This document shows, piece by piece, positions 17,801 to 21,527 of a DNA stretch of 21,527 bases (its first letter is position 1; each line of letters opens with the position of its first letter). This stretch comes from JBOHSA01 sp050732995 (lineage in GTDB: Bacteria; Gemmatimonadota; Gemmatimonadetes; Gemmatimonadales; GWC2-71-9): contig JBOHSA010000213.1 of the NCBI GenBank assembly GCA_050732995.1, forward strand, positions 1 to 21,527. The letters are read 5' to 3'. A program made the position numbers and the translations under genes. The notes beneath the pieces were generated by a model. The model saw only the letters and a program-made list of their open reading frames with translations. It had not been told where the DNA came from and made no database searches.

Positions 17801-18052
17801 GTCGGCCTGCCGCCGATCGAAGGCGCGGTCTTTTACGACGTGGGCGTGGCGTGGGACGAGAACTCGATCTTGAAATCGCGCCGCCGCTCGGGTGAGGACC
17901 CTTTCATCGTGCGCACGCCCCTGCGCAGCTACGGCGCGTCCATCCGGGCGAACATGCTGGGCTTTTTGATCCTGCGGTTCGACTACACCAAGCCGCTGGA
18001 TCGGCCCCACGACAAGAGCTACTGGACCGTGAGCCTCGGTCCGACGTTCTAA
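14858..18052 (+). CDS. secreted outer-membrane protein: gluzincin-like peptidase domain, TolB-like propeller, beta-barrel
   Basis: The 1064-residue protein starts with a signal peptide (cleavage near LLAAQ, residue 21). Residues about 25-280 look like a peptidase MA-type metallopeptidase: HEMVH at 133-137 is a zinc HExxH, and PLWFMEGMAEY (162-172) supplies the downstream Glu. Residues about 290-580 carry PD40/TolB-type propeller blades (TPDGTEIAF, SPDGSQLVF, SPDGRTIAF, APDGKSLAF). A Pro/Ala-rich linker (about 585-680) leads to a C-terminal region with alternating strands and a final Phe (VSLGPTF), as in outer-membrane beta-barrels. ATG 14858 has AAAGGA upstream and starts directly with the signal peptide. 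Peptidase activity and substrate are inference. It follows rsfS by five bases. Confidence 0.85.
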   Translation: MRRTLVLAAGLLATAPSLLAAQYFGQNKVQYRTFNFKIIQTEHFEVYYYEQERAAALDAARMAERAYARLSRVLNHQFRGRKPIILYASHSDFQQTNITDISEGVQGSTDFFKHRNVLPFTGSYAEFEHVLQHEMVHQFQFDVFSRGRPGAGLQTITNVNPPLWFMEGMAEYLSIGPIDPHTGMWLRDASLEGNLPTIEQMTYDPRVFPYRFGHALFAFIGEKWGDEVIGEILQSTVSSGIEGAFKRALGLTLEELSDEWRDAVQTTFLPQLANHYRARRIAQPVLTERRTNGSLNLAPALTPDGTEIAFFSERNSYFVDLWLADAETGKVKRRLVKSALSSNYESLRFINSSGSFSADGRYFAIAAKHKDKDDLVIIDVRRHREERRIRIPLNGISTPSWSPDGSQLVFTGFDGGLSDLFIVNRDGSDLRRLTNDKYADLHPAWSPDGRTIAFSTDRGGATDFGVLRFGNYRVALYQLRTGTIEVLAGMEQGKNINPAWAPDGKSLAFVSDRTSISNVFLYDLSTKQIYQLTDLYTGASGITAISPVLSWAREADRLAFAYYENGNYVVYGMDNPRSLKRAPFQAPAQPPVASLLPVALPDPIAAAPASVAPPRDVAASSVYRSADGFRPSAAAPAPADSAAAPVSVRQLLDSASLALPDTAQFTLRQYRVRFSPDYVVRPTVGYERDNFGRGFFGGTALSLSDMLGNQQLIFAASVNGRLSEAQVLGVYVNQSHRVNWAAGLSQDPVYFYLPSKSEIVDIGAPAGADSGVLVTQRIQRYVVRDLFGQAYYPFNRFRRLELGVHAVNISSATMELESLYDRGGFYLGFSDINNVPGQSISYVQPSIALVQDNALFSYVGPFAGSRARLQFSPTVGDWRFNAGLADYRRYLFARPFTLAVRAMFFGRFGRDADLFPVFLGSTELIRGYTFGSLRDNECTQVTSGPGTGCPELDQMIGSKVAVANVELRFPLTRSLVFGFLPVGLPPIEGAVFYDVGVAWDENSILKSRRRSGEDPFIVRTPLRSYGASIRANMLGFLILRFDYTKPLDRPHDKSYWTVSLGPTF

Positions 18053-18080
18053 CTCCGCTTCTCTAAACCACTTGCGTTGA

Positions 18081-18111
18081 CCTCGCCGGTTGCCTATTTT
18101 GACCGGCGAGG
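18081..18111 (+). promoter_or_regulatory. 10-bp perfect inverted repeat that would hide the next gene's ribosome binding site
   Basis: CCTCGCCGGT (18081-18090) is the exact inverse of ACCGGCGAGG (18102-18111), with an 11-base loop. The GAGG in the right arm is the only ribosome binding site for the TTG at 18116. No T run follows, so it is a poor intrinsic terminator. The loop contains TATTTT, and TTGCGT lies 17 bases upstream of that, a weak promoter-like pair. Confidence 0.5.
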
Positions 18112-18115
18112 CCCT

Positions 18116-19519
18116 TTGCTGACCCGCCCGCGCTTCCTCCTACTGGTCGGATTGGCGCTCTGGGGATGCCGCTCCCAAGCGCCGGCCGATGCATCGTCGC
18201 AAGCTCAACCGCAAAAACCAGTTACGAGACCCACCCTGGGCGGCGCTCGTTCCGTGGGATTCGCGATCCGCGTGCCCGCCAAGGGGGGACCGGCCAGGAT
18301 TTACCGGCTCCCCGCGCTGAGCGAGATCCCCAACGGGCTCCGGGCGCGCGTCCCTCCGGTGCAGCGAGTGGTCGGCCTCGACCCCGAATCCGCCTTCCTA
18401 TTCCTGCTCACGGCCAAGAAGGAGCTCCTGGCCTGCGATCTCGAGAGTGGGCGGCTGGACACGGTGGCCACTGCGGTCGAGCAGGCTACCCTCGGTCCCG
18501 ACGGGACGCTCTATGCGGTGGACGACAAGCGCCGGGTGATCTCGCTGGCGCGACGGGTGCGCTTCGCGTGGCCCCAGCCGCTGGCGGCGGTTCCGACGGA
18601 ATTATTCGGCGCCACCGATCAGCGCTTGGTAGCGGTGATCCGCCGAGATTCCGGGCGGCTCGTCACCGCGGCGCCCGATCAGCCGCCGTCCAGCCGGGAG
18701 CTGGCCCTCAGAGGAGATGTCGCGGCCAGCCTCTGGGGCGATCTCCTCGCGGTGGCGAGCGATTCGGGTGTCACCCTCGTCGATCCGCTCGGGCGCCGCG
18801 ATCCGGTCTTCATCCCGATCGCCGACCACCCGCGCGCCCTCGTCTTTTCGCCGGCCGGCCACCGGGTCTACGTCGCCCGCCGCACCGGCCTCGGGCTCGC
18901 GGTGATCGACCGGTTCGAACTGCGGGAGATCGACGGCGTGGGCCTCCCCGGACCGGCCGCCACGATCCGGCTCGACCCCTCCGGGCGCTGGCTGCTCGCG
19001 CGGCCGGCGCTGGGGGACTCCGTGTGGGTGGTCGACCTGCCGGTCAAGGCGCTGCTCGGCGGGGTGGCAACGTCCTGGCACGCGGATCTGCCGGCCATCG
19101 CGTCGGACGGCACCCTGCTCGTGGAGCAGAGCGGCGACGTGGTGGCGTTGCGCGCCGACTCGGTCAAGGAGACCGGGCGGGTCCGGGGCGGCGGGGAGGA
19201 TCTCTGGGTCGCGACGATGTGGCGGACGCGGCGGGCCGGCTCCGCCATCGAAGCGCCGGTGGTCGCGGTCGGCGCCGAGGCCGGCGGCGACGGCCCGCTC
19301 TACGTGCAGGTCTCCGTGTCGCAGAACCAGACGTGGTCCACCGAGATGGCGCAGCAGCTCTCCCGCGCCGGGCTCGCGGCCAGCGTGCTTCCCCCTCCGC
19401 CCGGACGCCCGGACGACGGGTTCCGGGTCGTCCTCGGCCCGTACCCCACGCGGGCGCAGGCCGAGGCGATCGGCCGCAAGTTGGGGCGCCCCTTCTGGAT
19501 CTACCAACCCGAGCCGTGA
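18116..19519 (+). CDS. SPOR-domain lipoprotein with propeller-like middle
   Basis: From the TTG at 18116 the protein is 467 residues. It begins with a lipoprotein-type signal (LTRPRFLLLVGLALWG followed by Cys18; Trp at -2 is unusual). The middle resembles a degenerate beta-propeller, with repeated segments such as VVGLDPESAFLFLL, GPDGTLYAVDDKRR and FSPAGHRVYVARR. The last 73 residues (about 395-467) form a SPOR domain (LYVQVSVSQNQTW ending RVVLGPYPTRAQAEAIGRKL), a fold that binds denuded peptidoglycan at division sites. TTG 18116 is preferred over TTG 18077 because GAGG precedes it and 18077 would put a palindrome inside the coding region. Its stop overlaps the next start by GTGA. Confidence 0.8.
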   Translation: MLTRPRFLLLVGLALWGCRSQAPADASSQAQPQKPVTRPTLGGARSVGFAIRVPAKGGPARIYRLPALSEIPNGLRARVPPVQRVVGLDPESAFLFLLTAKKELLACDLESGRLDTVATAVEQATLGPDGTLYAVDDKRRVISLARRVRFAWPQPLAAVPTELFGATDQRLVAVIRRDSGRLVTAAPDQPPSSRELALRGDVAASLWGDLLAVASDSGVTLVDPLGRRDPVFIPIADHPRALVFSPAGHRVYVARRTGLGLAVIDRFELREIDGVGLPGPAATIRLDPSGRWLLARPALGDSVWVVDLPVKALLGGVATSWHADLPAIASDGTLLVEQSGDVVALRADSVKETGRVRGGGEDLWVATMWRTRRAGSAIEAPVVAVGAEAGGDGPLYVQVSVSQNQTWSTEMAQQLSRAGLAASVLPPPPGRPDDGFRVVLGPYPTRAQAEAIGRKLGRPFWIYQPEP

Positions 19520-20733
19520 CGCCGCGCCAAATCCCGCGCTCCCGGCTCGATCACCTGATCCCGGCGCTGGTGGAGTCGCAGGCGCTCGTCGCCCTGGTTC
19601 CGGCGACGGGCAAGCTGCGGTGGGCGGCGGAAACCGCCTGGGCGATCGCCCGGGCCGCGACCGAGCCGACGCGGCGCCGCGTAGCGCTGATCGACTTGTG
19701 GATCGAAGACCCGACCTTGCATGAGGTCGTGGGCCTCACCCCCACCGACGGGATCGTCGACGCCTTCGAATACGGCGTCTCGCTCACGAAGACGGCGCAC
19801 GAGTTCGACGGCGTCTTCTTCATCGCCGCGGGCTCCTACACCGCCAGCGCCGGCGACGTGTTCGCGCATCAGCGCTGGCCCAAGCTCCAGGCCGGCTTTC
19901 GGTCCGAAGGCGCGCTGCTCCTGCTGTACCTGTCCGCCTCCGGGCTGGCGCGTCTCTCGGCCGTCCCCGACGGCGTGCTCGTCCTCGCGCCCGAGGGGTT
20001 CGAGCCAGAGTCCTCCATCGGCCAGGGCGTCTCGGCGGCCTTGGAGCGCGGGGCACCCCTGCTCGGCGTGGTGCGGGAGCGGTGGACTTCGCCCCACCCC
20101 CCAATCCCTCGCCACCGCCCGACGCCGGCGCCGCGACGCCGCCTGCGACATGGCGCGGTGTTGCTGGGTGGCGGGATGGCGGTGACGGCGGCGGCAGGCT
20201 GGGTACTGTTAGCGAGCGGCGGAGAACCCCTCGGCCACGCCCCGGTGCCCGCCCCACCTCCGACGGCGAGCGCCCCGCTCGCTCCTCCCCTCGATTCGCT
20301 GCCCTGGACCATCCAGCTCGCGGCCTACAGCACGATGGACCGGGCACTGGCGCACGTGGTGGAGCTCGACGGGTCCTTCGTCACCCCGGTCGCCATCGGA
20401 CCGGCCGGCACGGTCTGGTACCGGGTGCTGGTGGGTGCCTATCGCTCGCGTGACGCGGCGGTGGTGGAACGAGAGGAGCTGTGGCGCCGGGACCGGATGC
20501 GCCGCGGTGAAGGCGAGCTGTTGCATGTGCCGTACATGCTGTTGCTGAGGACACCGGCCGATACCGACAGCCTGCGGCATTGGGGACTTCCCGGCCCGTT
20601 GACCGACCGGGATCGCGCGATCGTCGGCGCGTTTGAGACACCGGAACAAGCCGGCTTCGCGGAAGCGCAGCTCCGACGCGCGGGCGTCCCTGCAACGCTC
20701 GTCACCCGAACGGGGAGGAGAACCACCCCATGA
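19516..20733 (+). CDS. membrane protein with degenerate ParA/MinD-like domain and SPOR repeats
   Basis: The 405-residue protein starts at GTG 19516, inside the upstream stop. Residues about 20-190 resemble the ParA/MinD/CpsD fold: VALIDLWIEDPTLHEVVGL (56-74) matches the strand after Walker A in polysaccharide-type ATPases, and GVFFIAAGS and VLVLAPEGFE suit later strands. The expected Walker A is reduced to VPATGKLRWA (28-37) without the GKT/S pattern, so ATP binding is doubtful. A basic Pro-rich stretch leads to one membrane segment (213-234), then a Pro/Ala linker and SPOR-like repeats (263-345 with WTIQLAAYSTMDRALAHV and WYRVLVGAYRSRDAA; 366-400 with RAIVGAFETPEQAGFAEAQL). The N-terminus is therefore cytoplasmic and SPOR periplasmic. 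It overlaps smc by ATGA. Function is not established. Confidence 0.75.
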   Translation: MTPRQIPRSRLDHLIPALVESQALVALVPATGKLRWAAETAWAIARAATEPTRRRVALIDLWIEDPTLHEVVGLTPTDGIVDAFEYGVSLTKTAHEFDGVFFIAAGSYTASAGDVFAHQRWPKLQAGFRSEGALLLLYLSASGLARLSAVPDGVLVLAPEGFEPESSIGQGVSAALERGAPLLGVVRERWTSPHPPIPRHRPTPAPRRRLRHGAVLLGGGMAVTAAAGWVLLASGGEPLGHAPVPAPPPTASAPLAPPLDSLPWTIQLAAYSTMDRALAHVVELDGSFVTPVAIGPAGTVWYRVLVGAYRSRDAAVVEREELWRRDRMRRGEGELLHVPYMLLLRTPADTDSLRHWGLPGPLTDRDRAIVGAFETPEQAGFAEAQLRRAGVPATLVTRTGRRTTP

Positions 20734-21527
20734 GGCTGAGCCGGTTGGAGCTGTCGGGCTTCAAGTCGTTCGCCGGAACGGCCGAGCTGCCCTTCGAGTC
20801 GGGGGTGACCGCGATCGTCGGGCCGAACGGCTGCGGCAAGTCGAACATCTCCGACGCGGTGCGCTGGGTGCTCGGGGAGCAGTCGCCGCGGCTGCTGCGC
20901 GGCGGCAAGATGGAAGACATCATCTTCCAGGGCTCCACGGGCCGGCGGCCGGTGAATGTGGCTGAAGTGTCGCTCGTGTTCGACAATGCCGACGGCAGCC
21001 TACCGATCGCCTACCAGGAAGTCGTCGTGACGCGCCGGTTGTCCCGCTCCGGCCAGAGTGAATACCTGCTCAACCGTTCTCCCGTGCGCCTGCGCGACAT
21101 CCAGGATCTGCTGCGCGGCACCGGGCTGGGAGCGGATGCCGCCGTCGTCATGGAAGCGCGGATGATCGACGCACTGCTGTCGGAGAAGGCGGAGGAGCGG
21201 CGGGCGCTGTTCGAGGAAGCGGCGGGGATCGGCACCTATCGGAACCGCAAGCAGAGCTACGAGCGTCGGCTGGAGGAGACGGCGGCGGACCTGGCCCGGC
21301 TCGAGGACCTGATTGCCGAGGTGCAGACGCAGGTGCGGAGCCTCGCGCGGCAGCGCGGCAAGGCGGAGCGTTACGGCAAGATGGTCGAGGAGCGGTTCGG
21401 CGTGGCGCTGACGCTGGTGCGGCGCGAGCTGGAGGATTTCGATCTGGCGTTGGGCGCCCTGGGCGTCCGCGGGCGCGAGCTGGGCGCCGCGCTGCCCGCG
21501 GCCCGCGCGCGGCTCGCCGAGGCCGAG
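20730..21527 (+). CDS. smc: chromosome segregation protein SMC (N-terminal part, runs off the window)
   Basis: Only 266 codons are present and the frame is open at the window end. The ABC-type head is clear: MRLSRLELSGFKSFAG, Walker A GPNGCGKS (31-38), SDAVRWVLGEQSPRLLRG (41-58), IIFQGS, and AGIGTYRNRK (165-174) before the start of the coiled coil (from about 176). Full-length family members are about 1150-1200 residues. The ATG has GGGGAGGAG ten bases upstream and overlaps the previous stop as ATGA. SMC organises and segregates chromosomes; coupling to a membrane SPOR protein is notable. Confidence 0.97.
   Translation, partial: MRLSRLELSGFKSFAGTAELPFESGVTAIVGPNGCGKSNISDAVRWVLGEQSPRLLRGGKMEDIIFQGSTGRRPVNVAEVSLVFDNADGSLPIAYQEVVVTRRLSRSGQSEYLLNRSPVRLRDIQDLLRGTGLGADAAVVMEARMIDALLSEKAEERRALFEEAAGIGTYRNRKQSYERRLEETAADLARLEDLIAEVQTQVRSLARQRGKAERYGKMVEERFGVALTLVRRELEDFDLALGALGVRGRELGAALPAARARLAEAE

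Noticed and set aside
14783..18010. A 1075-codon open frame on the minus strand
   Set aside because: It lies antisense to the peptidase/propeller/barrel gene, has the Arg/Gly/Pro/His/Asp-rich low-complexity composition typical of GC-rich antisense frames, and shows no recognisable domain.
18077..18100. TTGACC and TATTTT as a strong promoter
   Set aside because: The spacer is only 12 bases. The alternative TTGCGT has the right spacing but matches the consensus poorly.

Overview
The window is a GC-rich bacterial chromosome segment made almost entirely of housekeeping genes, and no phage, IS element, CRISPR array, tRNA or rRNA is visible. The best guess for the host is an uncultivated member of Gemmatimonadota. 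The reasons are the Ser/Thr kinase type (an N-terminus of the LQAALAARYTIERELGRGG kind, then a TolB-like domain and TPRs), the short secreted carboxypeptidase-regulatory/plug protein, frequent GTG/TTG starts, and large secreted beta-propeller/beta-barrel proteins. This is inference from family resemblance, not a phylogenetic result.

Left flank (1-3960): a small secreted LTxxQ-type protein on the minus strand, a secreted orphan on the plus strand, and a large minus-strand membrane receptor kinase whose 3' end overlaps the orphan tail to tail. The kinase has a candidate promoter so close to its GTG that its mRNA could be leaderless.

First plus-strand cluster (4029-9552): prs (PRPP synthase), rplY (ribosomal protein L25/CTC), pth (peptidyl-tRNA hydrolase), hppA (membrane pyrophosphatase) and ychF (Obg-like ATPase). 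prs makes pyrophosphate-linked nucleotide precursors, rplY and pth serve translation, and hppA recovers energy from pyrophosphate. pth is unusual: it lies in the same frame as rplY, directly after the rplY stop codon, and has no ATG, GTG or TTG before its catalytic Asn. A 17-bp perfect palindrome built from a 7-base repeat ends three bases before the ychF start.

Middle (9553-10626): a 47-codon C-terminal remnant of a BNR-repeat protein, then a secreted carboxypeptidase-regulatory/TonB-plug protein on the minus strand, flanked on both sides by C-rich intergenic repeats sharing a 13-bp core.

Second plus-strand cluster (10627 to the window end): rpsF, rpsR, a DUF2232 membrane protein, rplI, a single-polypeptide FakA/FakB-like fatty acid kinase fusion, rsfS, a 1064-residue outer-membrane protein joining a gluzincin-type peptidase domain, a TolB-like propeller and a beta-barrel, a SPOR lipoprotein, a membrane protein joining a degenerate ParA/MinD-like domain to SPOR repeats, and the 5' part of smc. 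Several junctions overlap by 4 bases, which suggests translational coupling. The last three genes look like a link between the cell envelope or division site and chromosome organisation.
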